This document shows positions 1 to 8,719 of a DNA stretch of 64,000 bases, piece after piece. Position numbers and translations under genes: made by a program. The stretch is taken from NCBI RefSeq assembly GCF_001267535.1, contig NZ_JRXE01000016.1, forward strand, positions 1 to 64,000, written 5' to 3'. The notes under the pieces are model-generated. The model did not search any database and was not told the origin of the DNA. It saw nothing but the letters and a program-made list of their open reading frames with translations. The stretch is from Winslowiella iniecta (GTDB lineage Bacteria > Pseudomonadota > Gammaproteobacteria > Enterobacterales > Enterobacteriaceae). Each line of letters opens with the position of its first letter. Position 1 is the stretch's first letter.

Positions 1-84
1 TCATCTCGGCGGCGTCAGTCCGCAGGCCTTTGAACAGGCCTCGTCGTGAGGACAGAATTTGTCTACTGGCGTGGGGTCAGTCCA
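1..84 (+). mobile_element. 3' remnant of an IS3-family insertion sequence
   Basis: Positions 2-49 encode HLGGVSPQAFEQASS followed by a stop. This matches the usual C-terminal tail of IS3-family (IS51/IS1400-like group) OrfB transposases. After the stop comes a stretch ending in GGGGTCAGTCCA at 73-84, which has the form of the right terminal inverted repeat of that group. The window starts inside the element, so it cannot be told whether the IS is complete upstream. The family call comes from motif recall, not a database hit. Confidence 0.6.
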
Positions 85-85
85 T

Positions 86-460
86 ATGAATCAGTTCAGG
101 CTGGATGTTACCAAAGCATTCTCTAAACGCCGTGCTGTCGAACCAATCCGCCGCGAATATCTTCCCGGCTATCATGAAAGCCGAGACGGACTAAAAGCCT
201 TGGGTGCGCAGCGTCACCATTACATTAATTTGGCTCGTGCTGAAAATCGTGTTGCGGGTCTTTTTAATGGTGAGCGCAGCACTGCCGATGAGCAGCAGTT
301 GGGCTTGCTGGTAGTGATACAGAAGATTGAACAGATAGTAATTGATGAAGCGGTGCGTAGTGGCATGAGCCCGGCTGATGCTGTGCGTGAAGTGGCCCGC
401 CGTATTGATGCCTTCGTCAGCCTTATTACATCATCGCCAGCGATGGGAGTTAGCTCATGA
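86..460 (+). CDS. Hypothetical protein adjoining the IS end
   Basis: The frame is open from inside the IS terminal repeat (TTG at 59) to 460. The first ATG is at 86, two bases beyond the putative IS end, and has no convincing ribosome binding site, so the original N-terminus may have been replaced when the IS inserted or recombined. From ATG 86 the product is about 124 residues, basic in its first third (FSKRRAVEPIRREY), then mainly helical. I do not recognise a family. The stop overlaps the next ATG (ATGA at 457-460), suggesting translational coupling. The setting fits a prophage or satellite remnant. Confidence 0.4.
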   Translation: MNQFRLDVTKAFSKRRAVEPIRREYLPGYHESRDGLKALGAQRHHYINLARAENRVAGLFNGERSTADEQQLGLLVVIQKIEQIVIDEAVRSGMSPADAVREVARRIDAFVSLITSSPAMGVSS

Positions 461-723
461 ATCTGCGAGTTAGTAATGCTGAGGTTGAAAATCAAAGCCC
501 GAATTCGTGCTTTGCTCACAGTCAATATAACTCATTGAAAATTCTACAGACGCCATATATGGCTTCTGCTTTGTGTTTGCGAGTGATTAATAGTCCCGCA
601 CAAAGTTTTCGCGTACGTTTAATGCCCGCGCAAATCACCTCTGTGAGATTAAACCCGCCAAAATGCTGGCGGTGCTCAGGAAGACAGAATTTGTGTACAG
701 CAGTAAACGAAGTACGGATATGA
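457..723 (+). CDS. Small hypothetical protein, possibly from a P4-like satellite
   Basis: This 88-residue frame starts in an ATGA overlap with the upstream gene. The composition is odd: Ser/Cys/Arg-rich with little predictable secondary structure, ending WRCSGRQNLCTAVNEVRI. Such ORFs are often seen in the ash/icd leader region of P4-type satellite prophages. That resemblance is recalled, not tested. The DNA contains a perfect 12-bp palindrome (GCCATATATGGC, near 554-565) and a small hairpin (CGCCA..TGGCG near 656-672). The region may therefore act as RNA or DNA signal rather than protein. Confidence 0.25.
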   Translation: MNLRVSNAEVENQSPNSCFAHSQYNSLKILQTPYMASALCLRVINSPAQSFRVRLMPAQITSVRLNPPKCWRCSGRQNLCTAVNEVRI

Positions 724-931
724 ACTTAAGTGAGGTAAGCGGTGGCATTACCCTTTTCGCAGACCTACAGCTTAGAAGGCCGTTGCTCTGTTAGCGGCAC
801 GTCATTTAGCGGATAAATGATTAAATGCAGCATTATTCAGCTAATTCGGCCGGTGAAAAACGCTTTTTATCAGTAGTCTCGCTAATTAAACGGGCCTTCA
901 TTGCCATGCCATAAATGCGTTTTACTAACGA

Positions 932-958
932 TACCGGCCTGGGGAGGTCAGGCCGGTA
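932..958. repeat. Perfect 10-bp inverted repeat
   Basis: TACCGGCCTG and CAGGCCGGTA flank a seven-base loop (GGGAGGT). The stem is perfect and GC-rich. There is no T-run directly after it on either strand, so it is not a textbook terminator. It could be the transcript end of the small ORFs upstream or a protein-binding site. Confidence 0.5.
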
Positions 959-1187
959 TACCGCATATCTGCTTTGTCTATAAGGCTGCGACAACTTTCT
1001 TTGTGGCCGCCCGAAGACGTTTCTCACCGGTCACGCGGATCATCCAGATACTGGAAACATTGGCTGGCTGTCATTGATAGTGGGTTTTTGTGGTTAAAAA
1101 TCCGACATCAAGATGCTTTTCATTGAAGGAAAAGAAGAGAAATATAGTACTTGGTGCTACACTAAAAGCTGACAGGATGTCTACATC

Positions 1188-1547
1188 ATGCGTGTGTTCA
1201 AGACAAAATGGTTTACCAGGGCGGCTAAAATGCACGCCATCAGAGATAGTGAGTTATGTCAGGCCATAATGGATGTTATTGAAGGTAAGGGCGATAACCT
1301 CGGTGGTGGAGTATACAAAAAGCGCCTCAACCACAATCGTGACCGCTCAATCATTTTGGCTAAAGGTGGGGCTCGCTGGATATACGCATTTCTGTATGCC
1401 AAACAGGATATGTCGAACATTGATTCTTAAGAACTAACTGGATTCCGTGAATTGGCAAAGCATTACGCTGCTCTCTCAGATCAGAACATTGCAGCACTTA
1501 TGAAGATTAAAGAACGGGTGGAGATTTGCCATGACTGCAAAAACTAA
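1188..1547 (+). pseudogene. RelE/HigB-type toxin with an in-frame stop
   Basis: The frame starting MRVFKTKWFTRAAK matches the start of RelE/HigB-family toxins that pair with HTH antitoxins. It runs 80 codons to TAA at 1428-1430. Reading on in the same frame gives the expected C-terminal part (ELTGFRELAKHYAALSDQ) to a stop at 1545-1547. One nonsense codon therefore splits what would be a toxin of about 119 residues. The usual toxin core (KKRL...GGARWIYAFLYAK) precedes the stop and the C-terminal helix follows it. The intact frame would overlap the antitoxin start at 1531 by 17 bases, normal for such pairs. The toxin is probably dead, or the stop marks a sequencing error. Confidence 0.75.
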
Positions 1548-1854
1548 ATTCAAAAGCCCCGCATTTGAAGCTATTCATAGTGCAGCTGCCGGGATGTTTA
1601 AAGCTGGAGTGATCCCACAGGAAACGATGCGTAACTTTGATGCAACCTGTATTGAGGATGTGAAAGAACTACAACCATCTGAAATAAAAAAATTACGTGA
1701 AAAACTCAATGTGAGCCAGCCGGTTTTCGCCCGTTATCTGAATACCAGCGTTTCGACAATTCAGAAATGGGAAACAGGGATGAAGCGCCCCAGCGGGATG
1801 TCTTTGAAACTATTGTCTGTGGTGCAAAAGCATGGATTAGAAGTGCTAATTTAA
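1531..1854 (+). CDS. HTH antitoxin of a RelE/HigB-HigA-type pair
   Basis: This 107-residue protein has a C-terminal XRE helix-turn-helix (about residues 55-100: KKLREKLNVSQPVFARYLNT, then VSTIQKWETGMKRPSG). It matches the NadS/HigA-like antitoxins partnered with RelE-type toxins. The N-terminal half is the expected toxin-binding segment. A GGTGGAG element lies upstream of the ATG. It overlaps the end of the broken toxin frame. With the toxin inactivated it may survive only as an autorepressor or as protection against a related toxin elsewhere. Family and pairing are confident; the name higA is not assigned. Confidence 0.8.
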   Translation: MTAKTKFKSPAFEAIHSAAAGMFKAGVIPQETMRNFDATCIEDVKELQPSEIKKLREKLNVSQPVFARYLNTSVSTIQKWETGMKRPSGMSLKLLSVVQKHGLEVLI

Positions 1855-2385
1855 GTAAGCGTTTGTGGTAATACCTGAGCAAAATTTCGTTAAGGGAAAA
1901 TAGCTTTAATGGATTGTTTTTAATAGAGAATAAATCAAACTGGAACAATATTCCGATAGTGTAGTTCTGATTATCCATAGGGAATTAATTACGATGAAGC
2001 TAGCCCTTAAAAAAGATTTAACATTTTGATGCCCGGTATGCGAGAGCGCAATGATGGAATGCTATGAAGAATCAAAAATAGCCAAACTTATTGGTTATGG
2101 TAAAGAATTAATTAAGGCGAATTAATTAAAGGTAATGGAGTTGATATTAAGTCACAACTCGCTATGACTTTTTAGTCAGTCAAATTTTAAAGGCTATTAA
2201 GCGAATATAAATCCGGGAGTATCTCCTTTGAAGAGGCGATACGAATATTGGATGAACAGTTCAACTCACTTAACATTATTGGTTATAATATAATGAAGTG
2301 CAAATTAAAACTATATGCCTGAATTTGGTACACAATACAGGATAGCCTCACTCTACCCTGTATCTTGAAATTTATTCGTTATTTT
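1855..2385. other. AT-rich stretch with no convincing gene
   Basis: The 530 bases are markedly AT-rich compared with the rest of the window, with several short broken frames (for example one reading FEEAIRILDEQFNSLNIIGY near 2230-2300 without a good start). It looks like decayed foreign DNA. No RNA gene was recognised. Confidence 0.5.
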
Positions 2386-2586
2386 TTAACTTTTCAATGT
2401 CTGTATCTCTGCGTCATGGCATTTTTCCAGTAAGCATGAAATCACTTCTATATTATTGTTTAATACCAACTCAAATGGATGATGATTTAGTATTACTTTT
2501 GTTTTTTTACCATATGAATATAATGACACTATCGAGGTATGCCGTAATACTATTGTATAACCATAGCAATCATTAACTTTTAACAT
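2386..2586 (-). CDS. Small hypothetical protein
   Basis: The frame can extend to 2646, but the ATG at 2586 is preceded on the minus strand by GGAGATGCT, a good Shine-Dalgarno at normal spacing, so the 66-residue form is preferred. The sequence (MLKVNDCYGYTIVLRH...ELVLNNNIEVISCLLEKC) alternates beta-like and helical segments and has no signal peptide or membrane segment. No family is recognised. It is an isolated gene in AT-rich, apparently acquired DNA. Confidence 0.4.
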   Translation of the reverse strand: MLKVNDCYGYTIVLRHTSIVSLYSYGKKTKVILNHHPFELVLNNNIEVISCLLEKCHDAEIQTLKS

Positions 2587-3310
2587 AGCATCTCCGGAAT
2601 AAACTAAGATGAAGAGATTCATTACAATGTTTATTGACATAAACATTACTTATTTTCCCTGGGAGATACAAATAAATGCTTATAGAGATAAAAGATTATA
2701 TCTTATTTATTATAATTACTATGGAGTCTATGTTTGCATCACAAACTATTCCTGATGACAAATTCCTTAAAAATCCGATACCTTAAGGATCTGTCAAATT
2801 CAGGCTCTCATAAAAATAGAGTTAAGTCACTGTCCATTTTTGTTGTTAATTCAGTAGCGCAAAAAATATTCAATCAATAACTGTAACGTTATAAACTTAA
2901 TGGATTTAATTTAAAGGGTTGAAATTGAAAGAGTGGAATGGGTGGGCTTATGAACAGATGAAGCAGAGTGAATTGGTATGGCTGCAATTGATTTGTTAAT
3001 TTATTTCTTCAGGATAATGACCACCGCCATATAACTCAAACTGTTACGTTTAGCGCTAACGTGGTGAGATTTTGACTCGAAACAGGTAAAGCGGTTGTTT
3101 TGGTTAGCGTAATTCCTCTTCCTGTAGCAAGGTGCTGTTCCGGGATTAACTAAAAAGATCTCACCGTCAGGTTAAGTTTGTATGCAATCAGGCCCAACAA
3201 GAGGATGATAAACCCATCGGGCATACCGGTTTAACAGCAGATTGTCGGATAACACACCGTGCAGACATCATTTCAGCCATAAAATGATTCACATACAGAG
3301 GACGCGGATC
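2587..3310. other. Intergenic, AT-rich, no gene seen
   Basis: No supported coding frame is seen. A near-palindrome, CGTTTAGCGCTAACG, lies at 3047-3061 and a related GGTTAGCG word follows about 40 bases later. These could be operator half-sites, but no partner is known. Confidence 0.35.
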
Positions 3311-3562
3311 ATGAAAGGGAATACCACTTTTGATCTCAGTTATGCGGCAATGACCTTTACGACAGAAGATTTTATCCATGATTGTATGGATCAGGTGAGA
3401 GATAGGCAGCCTGATCCGCAACTGTGGCTGGAGAGGGCACGCGCTGCTATGGATCTCTGGTATAGCCTGGCCTGTGCGGGTCGCGCGCCTAAGGGAGCCG
3501 TAGATGTCGATCACCGTCGTCTGATGAATTTTATTGCCAATACGACACCGAATCGGAAGTAA
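3311..3562 (+). CDS. Small hypothetical protein
   Basis: The ATG at 3311 follows an AGAGGA element at suitable spacing, so it is chosen over the upstream in-frame ATG at 3242. The 83-residue product is Trp/Met/Asp-rich and probably all-helical (DFIHDCMDQVRDRQ, WLERARAAMDLWYSLACAGR), with no signal or membrane segment. No family is recognised. The base composition is closer to the chromosomal genes than to the AT-rich patch before it, so it may mark the return to core DNA. Confidence 0.45.
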   Translation: MKGNTTFDLSYAAMTFTTEDFIHDCMDQVRDRQPDPQLWLERARAAMDLWYSLACAGRAPKGAVDVDHRRLMNFIANTTPNRK

Positions 3563-3759
3563 AAACCACTTTTGCCGGTGATGACTTCCCCCCTTACAGA
3601 TGATTCAATTACCATTCCATCAGCAAATCCGGCATCGATGAATTAACGCGATTTGTATTTGTACAATATCCCTTGCGAGTATTATCCAACTTAAACAGAT
3701 ACAGCTTTAAATCGAAGGGCTACGTTATCGGCAATTAAAATACCGCTACTTCTGTTAAT

Positions 3760-3782
3760 CAGGCTGCCGGGCAGGCAGCCTG
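3760..3782 (-). terminator. Hairpin just after the DASS transporter gene
   Basis: CAGGCTGCC and GGCAGCCTG form a perfect 9-bp stem with a GGGCA loop. It begins 12 bases past the stop codon of the minus-strand transporter gene. The following minus-strand bases (ATTAACAG) are only weakly U-rich. Confidence 0.5.
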
Positions 3783-3794
3783 ACAAGAACACGA

Positions 3795-5291
3795 TCAGAA
3801 CATCATCACCATCCACGGATAGGCAATCAGCATCAATGAGCATAGGAAGATGGCACCGAAGATGGTTCCCAGGCGCCAGTAGTCCTTCGTCGGCAGGTAT
3901 CCGCTACCGTAGTAAATCGGGCTGGGGCCGGTGCCGTAAGGGGTGATAATCCCCATCAGGCCGAGTGAAGTCACCATCATCAGACAGAACACCGGCATAT
4001 TAATGCCCGGAATAGACGCGGCGATGGTCAGCATGGCCGGTAACAATGCGGTGGTATGCGCCGTGGTGCTGGCAAACAGGTAGTGCAGCAGGAAGAAGGC
4101 TATCAGCAGCATCACCGCCGACACTTCCGGTGGAATACCGTCGAGGAGCTGGCCGCCTTCTTTACCCAGCCAGGCGATAAAGCCGACGCGCGCCAGCCCG
4201 TCCGCCAGCGCCACCAGCGTGGCAAACCAGGCAAAGGTGTTCCAGGCCGGTTTATTGCTGATAATATCATTCCAGTTCAGCACCCCGGTCCACAGCATCA
4301 GCACCACCACCAGCAGGGCAGCCATCGCCGGTTCAATCCATGCGGTGGCAAAAATCCACATCAGCAGAGCACAGACAACAAACACCAGCAGCAAGATCTC
4401 ATTGCGTGACAGCTTGCCCAGCTTTTCCAGCTCACTGCTGGCCCAGCGCGGCACCTCGTCGTTAACCTTCACTTCCGGCGGATAGAACCAGTAAGCCAGT
4501 AACGGCATTGTAAGGATCAGCAGCACGCCGAGCGGCAGGAAGGCGAGAAACCACATTCCCCATGAGATATCAAAGCCGACAATACTTTTCACCAGCGCCA
4601 AAGCCAGCAGGTTCGGTGCCAGCGCCGATAAGAACATCGAGCTGGTGATACAGGCGGCGGTGATCGCCACCCACATCAGGTAAGAACCAATCCTGCGCGC
4701 GCTGGGATCGTTAGGCTTCGAGCCATACAGCGGCGGCAGGTTGGCAATGATTGGGTAGATGGTGCCGCCGCTACGGGCAGTATTGGAAGGCGTAAACGGT
4801 GCCAGTAACAGATCGGCAAAAGTGATGGCATAGCCAAGTGTCAGACTGCGGCGTCCAAGATATTTCACCAGAATCAGCGCCAGCCGGCGACCGAACTGGG
4901 TTTTGTCATAGCCGGCGGCGAACATAAAGGCACCGAAGATCAGCCAGACGGTGGAATTACCAAATCCGCTTACCGCCCATTTAAAAGACTCGGTAGCGAT
5001 TTTGAAATTGGGATTGGCCACCTCTGCCGGGCTGAATAACAGCCACTGGCTGAACAGGGCAATCACCACCACGCCGGTCAGGCCAATGACTGCACCGGGC
5101 AGGGGTTCAAAGATTAAGCCGATAATCACACCGACAAAAATGGCAAAGAAGTGCCAGGCATAGGGTTCCAGCCCGCCAGGAACCGGAACCAGCAGCAACA
5201 GCACGGCCACCAGCACCGGCAGGAACAGCATTATCAGGCGTTTTTTTGTTCCCTGTGGGGCAGGAACAGCCTTCGCAGCGTCATTCATCAT
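3795..5291 (-). CDS. DASS-family di-/tricarboxylate transporter (CitT/TtdT-like)
   Basis: This 498-residue inner-membrane carrier has about 12 hydrophobic segments. It carries the two SNT-type substrate/cation signatures of the divalent anion:Na+ symporter (SLC13) family: FTPSNTARSGG (SNT at 169-171) and FASTTAHTTALLPA (about 406-419). Length and sequence style match the enterobacterial CitT/TtdT branch, which exchanges succinate for citrate, tartrate or fumarate. It is transcribed divergently from a fumarate-reductase-like fusion gene. A role importing fumarate or malate, or exchanging it for succinate, is therefore a reasonable inference. Two tandem ATGs (5291 and 5288) are both possible starts. 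A 16-bp palindrome lies upstream. Substrate specificity is not provable from sequence. Confidence 0.85.
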   Translation of the reverse strand: MMNDAAKAVPAPQGTKKRLIMLFLPVLVAVLLLLVPVPGGLEPYAWHFFAIFVGVIIGLIFEPLPGAVIGLTGVVVIALFSQWLLFSPAEVANPNFKIATESFKWAVSGFGNSTVWLIFGAFMFAAGYDKTQFGRRLALILVKYLGRRSLTLGYAITFADLLLAPFTPSNTARSGGTIYPIIANLPPLYGSKPNDPSARRIGSYLMWVAITAACITSSMFLSALAPNLLALALVKSIVGFDISWGMWFLAFLPLGVLLILTMPLLAYWFYPPEVKVNDEVPRWASSELEKLGKLSRNEILLLVFVVCALLMWIFATAWIEPAMAALLVVVLMLWTGVLNWNDIISNKPAWNTFAWFATLVALADGLARVGFIAWLGKEGGQLLDGIPPEVSAVMLLIAFFLLHYLFASTTAHTTALLPAMLTIAASIPGINMPVFCLMMVTSLGLMGIITPYGTGPSPIYYGSGYLPTKDYWRLGTIFGAIFLCSLMLIAYPWMVMMF

Positions 5292-5874
5292 CGATACCTG
5301 TTAGATAGTATTTGTCTGCACGTTATTAAGAATGCGGGTTAACCACTCAACATTCCGCGAAGTTCAGGTAATTTATCTGCAGCTTGATTGCTTATTAATT
5401 AAAGTGAGCATGTAATGGCCTGGGTATTTTTGTGTTGACAAAAAGAAAATGGAATAAGACATGTCTTATGACTCCTTTTGGCCGGGTTTAATACCCAAGG
5501 CGCTTAATCTGTATAGTACCTTACTGATTGAAAATAGTATTGATTTTACGCAAATATTCGGCAGCATCTAAGAATGTAGATTCCTTTGGCAAAAAAGACA
5601 ATGTTTGATTGTATCTGTATGATTTTATTGGATTAAATTTAATATTGGTAACCCGTTTGATTTTTATTCGTTTTTGGTTAACAATTAAGACACTTGTCGC
5701 TGTTTTTTGTAAAAACAACCACATTCCCGCTGATTTAAAAGTTGATAATTAAATTTATAGCCTGCTAAAGCCCGTATTGAGTATATTAGTCATATAATAC
5801 CGGACCCAATAACACAATCGAAATAACGCGCCCGGACCAGAATCAAAACTTTTAAATCCTGGAGTCGATTATAA
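5292..5874. promoter_or_regulatory. Divergent control region between the transporter and fumarate-reductase fusion
   Basis: This 583-bp, AT-rich region separates the divergent transporter and reductase genes. It holds a 16-bp perfect palindrome at 5454-5469. A consensus -10 TATAAT lies at 5793-5798 with no recognisable -35 at 16-18 bp, suggesting activator-dependent transcription of the reductase. CTGGAG at 5859-5864 serves as ribosome binding site for the ATG at 5875. A minus-strand frame at 5521-5724 is not supported as a gene. Confidence 0.5.
5454..5469. promoter_or_regulatory. 16-bp perfect palindrome, putative operator
   Basis: ATAAGACATGTCTTAT is a perfect inverted repeat without a loop. 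It lies about 160 bp upstream of the transporter start and about 405 bp upstream of the reductase start. The form suits a dimeric regulator. It is not a recognised Fnr, CRP or ArcA site. Confidence 0.5.
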
Positions 5875-8652
5875 ATGAATACGCTCACCCCGCTACTGAA
5901 TCCCCTTACACTGCCGAATGGTGCGGTACTTAAAAACCGCCTGCTGATGGCTCCGATGACCACCTGTACCGGTTTCTATGATGGCACCGTGACCAGTGAG
6001 CTGGTGGAGTATTATCGCGATCGTGCGGGTAGCATCGGTACGGTGATTGTCGAGTGCTGTTTTATTGATCCGAAAGGGCCAGCCTTCCCCGGGGCGATTG
6101 CCATCGACAGCGACAATAAAATATCCGGTTTGGCGAAAATTGCTGACGCCATTAAGTCCAAAGGTTCAAAAGCCATTCTGCAAATCTACCATGGCGGCAG
6201 GATGGTGGAGCCGGAACTGATTGGCGGCCGAACCCCGGTCGCCCCGAGCGCAATTGCTGCGCCGCGTGAAGGGGCCACTACGCCGCAAGCCCTGACCGGC
6301 GAAGAAGTGGAGGTGATGATCACCAAATTTGGTGATGCGGTAAACCGTGCGATTAAGGCCGGATTTGATGGGGTGGAAATTCATGGTGCTAACACCTATC
6401 TGATTCAGCAGTTTTACTCACCGAACTCCAACCAGCGTGACGATAAGTGGGGCGGCAGTCGCGATAATCGCGCCCGTTTCCCGCTGGAAGTGCTGGAGAT
6501 TACCCATAAAATGGCGGAGCGCTTCGCCGATGCCTCATTTATTATCGGTTATCGCTTCTCGCCGGAAGAGCTGGAAGTCCCCGGCATCCGCTTTGACGAC
6601 ACGATGTATCTGCTGGAAAAGCTCGCTGCACGCGGGCTGGATTACGTGCATTTCTCGGTCGGCCAACTGTTGCGGCCGTCGATTGTTGACACCAGCGATC
6701 CTACGCCGCTGATTGATAAATATCGTGCCATGCGCTCGCCAACGCTGGCGAAAATCCCGGTTATCGGTGTCGGTGGCGTGGTGAATAAGGCCGAAGCCGA
6801 AAGCGGGCTGGAACACGGCTTTGACCTGGTGGCGGTCGGTAAAGCCTGCATCGCGTATCCGGACTGGGCTGACCGCATCATCAATAATGAACAGCTTGAA
6901 CTGTTTATCGACAGCACGCAGCGTGAAGCGCTGAATATTCCGGAACCGCTGTGGCGTTTCTCGCTGGTCGACGCCATGATTCGCGATATGAGCGTCTCCG
7001 GGCGTAAATATAAAGCCGGGGTATATCAGGAGAAAGTGGAAGCCGAAGCGCTGAAGCTGAAAATTAACGTCACCCTCGATACCGACCGTATTACCGATAT
7101 CATGCTGGTGCCGGACGATACCCTCGACGTTGACTTTACCACCACCTTTGAAAGTCTCCGTTCACGTATCCTGGTGGCGAACAGCCCCCATGTCGATGCG
7201 ATTACCGGTGCCACCACCCAGAGTGAGGCGCTGAAGAAAGCCGTTTCCCGCGCGCTGGCGACGTCCAGTAAAGAACATGTGATTGAAGAGGGCGGTAATC
7301 CTCAGGCGCCACAAAACTATGATGTGGTGGTGGTGGGCAGCGGTGGTGCCGGGCTGGCTGCGGCGATTCAGGCCTGCGATGAAGGCGCGCATGTGGTTAT
7401 TATCGAAAAGATGCCGACCATCGGCGGTAATACCATCAAGGCTTCGGTCGGGATGAACGCGGCAGAAACCCGCTTCCAGCAACTGAAAGGGATTCAGGAC
7501 AGTAAAGAGCTGTTTTATGAAGAGACGCTGAAAGGCGGCAAGTTTAAAAACAATCCGCAATTGCTGCGCGAGTTTGTCGAACTGGCTCCCGAGGCGGTGG
7601 AATGGCTGGCGGCGCACGGTATTGAACTGAACGATATCACCATTACCGGCGGCATGAGCATCGATCGTACCCACCGTCCGGCTGACCGTTCTGCGGTGGG
7701 CGGCTTTCTGATCAGTGGGCTGGTGAAAAACATTAACAAGCGCAATATCGAAGTGCTGCTGGAAACTTCCGTCGCCGAAATTCTGACGGAAAATGGCGCG
7801 GTGACCGGCGTGAAAGTGGTTGATGAATACAATGACAGCCGCATTCTGAACGCCAAAAGTGTGATTGTGGCGACCGGCGGTTTCAGCGCCAACCGTGAGA
7901 TGGTGGTGAAGTATCGACCGGAACTGGATGGCTTTGTGACCACTAACCACAAAGGCGCGACCGGCAGCGGTATTGCCATGTTGCAAAAGATTGGCGCGGA
8001 AACCGTGGATATGGGTGAAATTCAGATTCACCCCACTGTCGAGCAAACCACGTCCTACCTGATTTCCGAGGCGATTCGCGGCGGCGGTGCCATTCTGGTC
8101 AGCCAGGCGGGTCAGCGTTTTTATAACGAAATGGAAACCCGCGACAAAGTGTCAGCGGAGATTATTGCCCTGCCGGAGAAAAGCGCCTGGGTGATCTTTG
8201 ATGAACAGGTGCGACTGAACAACAAAGCCGCCGATGAATATATCGCTAAAGGTTTTGTGCTCAGCGGCGCTTCACCACAGGATCTGGCGGTGAAACTGAA
8301 TATGGATCAGGATGCTTTGCTGGCGACGCTGGCGCGTTACAACCAGTTTGTTGAGCAGCAGAATGACGAAGATTTTGGCCGCAAAACTGCGCTGCGTCAT
8401 CCGCTGAATCTGGGGCCGTTTTATGCTATCCGCATCGCTCCTGGCGTGCATCACACCATGGGCGGTGTGACCATCAATACCGATACTGCGGTGCTGGATG
8501 CGGAAAAACAGGTAATTAAAGGTGCCTGGGCTGCCGGAGAAGTGGTTGGCGGTATCCATGGCGCGAATCGCATCGGCGGAAATGCGGTGGCCGATATTAT
8601 TATTTTCGGCATTCTGGCCGGTCGTAACGCGGCGGCACTGGCGCGTCATTAA
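5875..8652 (+). CDS. Cytoplasmic NADH-dependent fumarate (or related enoate) reductase: OYE / FMN-bind / FAD_binding_2 fusion
   Basis: This 925-residue three-domain flavoprotein has no signal peptide. Residues 1-360 are an Old-Yellow-Enzyme-like barrel (GFDGVEIHGANTYL at 163-176, WGGSRDNR at 192-199). About 385-460 is an FMN_bind domain with the ApbE flavinylation motif DAITGAT (D441, modified Thr447). From 482 is a fumarate-reductase flavoprotein domain with the GSGGAG dinucleotide fold at 488-493. Residues equivalent to the Shewanella fumarate reductase active site are present: H719, S731-E732, R756, H860, R899. This architecture matches the soluble NADH:fumarate reductase described from Klebsiella, in which electrons pass NADH to OYE-FMN, covalent FMN, FAD, then fumarate. 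The apbE gene follows, and a dicarboxylate carrier is divergent. Acrylate-type substrates used by some relatives cannot be excluded. Confidence 0.88.
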   Translation: MNTLTPLLNPLTLPNGAVLKNRLLMAPMTTCTGFYDGTVTSELVEYYRDRAGSIGTVIVECCFIDPKGPAFPGAIAIDSDNKISGLAKIADAIKSKGSKAILQIYHGGRMVEPELIGGRTPVAPSAIAAPREGATTPQALTGEEVEVMITKFGDAVNRAIKAGFDGVEIHGANTYLIQQFYSPNSNQRDDKWGGSRDNRARFPLEVLEITHKMAERFADASFIIGYRFSPEELEVPGIRFDDTMYLLEKLAARGLDYVHFSVGQLLRPSIVDTSDPTPLIDKYRAMRSPTLAKIPVIGVGGVVNKAEAESGLEHGFDLVAVGKACIAYPDWADRIINNEQLELFIDSTQREALNIPEPLWRFSLVDAMIRDMSVSGRKYKAGVYQEKVEAEALKLKINVTLDTDRITDIMLVPDDTLDVDFTTTFESLRSRILVANSPHVDAITGATTQSEALKKAVSRALATSSKEHVIEEGGNPQAPQNYDVVVVGSGGAGLAAAIQACDEGAHVVIIEKMPTIGGNTIKASVGMNAAETRFQQLKGIQDSKELFYEETLKGGKFKNNPQLLREFVELAPEAVEWLAAHGIELNDITITGGMSIDRTHRPADRSAVGGFLISGLVKNINKRNIEVLLETSVAEILTENGAVTGVKVVDEYNDSRILNAKSVIVATGGFSANREMVVKYRPELDGFVTTNHKGATGSGIAMLQKIGAETVDMGEIQIHPTVEQTTSYLISEAIRGGGAILVSQAGQRFYNEMETRDKVSAEIIALPEKSAWVIFDEQVRLNNKAADEYIAKGFVLSGASPQDLAVKLNMDQDALLATLARYNQFVEQQNDEDFGRKTALRHPLNLGPFYAIRIAPGVHHTMGGVTINTDTAVLDAEKQVIKGAWAAGEVVGGIHGANRIGGNAVADIIIFGILAGRNAAALARH

Positions 8653-8660
8653 GTGGAAAA

Positions 8661-8686
8661 CAAGGGCCGAAACGCTTCGGCCCTTG
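8661..8686 (+). terminator. Intercistronic hairpin between reductase and apbE
   Basis: CAAGGGCCGAA and TTCGGCCCTTG pair as an 11-bp perfect stem around ACGC. No T-run follows, so it is more likely a partial terminator or 3'-end stabiliser that lowers apbE relative to the reductase. Confidence 0.5.
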
Positions 8687-8719
8687 CAGTAACAGACGAT
8701 AACCGGTGAGGGATCAGCA

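Noticed and set aside
833-1027. Minus-strand 64-residue frame in the accessory patch
   Set aside because: It spans the perfect hairpin at 932-958, has no ribosome site and no recognisable domain; it is more likely a chance frame.
5521-5724. Minus-strand frame between the transporter and the reductase fusion
   Set aside because: It is AT-rich, Lys/Asn-rich with no ribosome site, and lies in a divergent promoter region.
7162-8046. Long 294-residue antisense frame inside the reductase fusion gene
   Set aside because: His/Arg-rich composition typical of a reverse-strand shadow of a GC-rich gene; no start signal.
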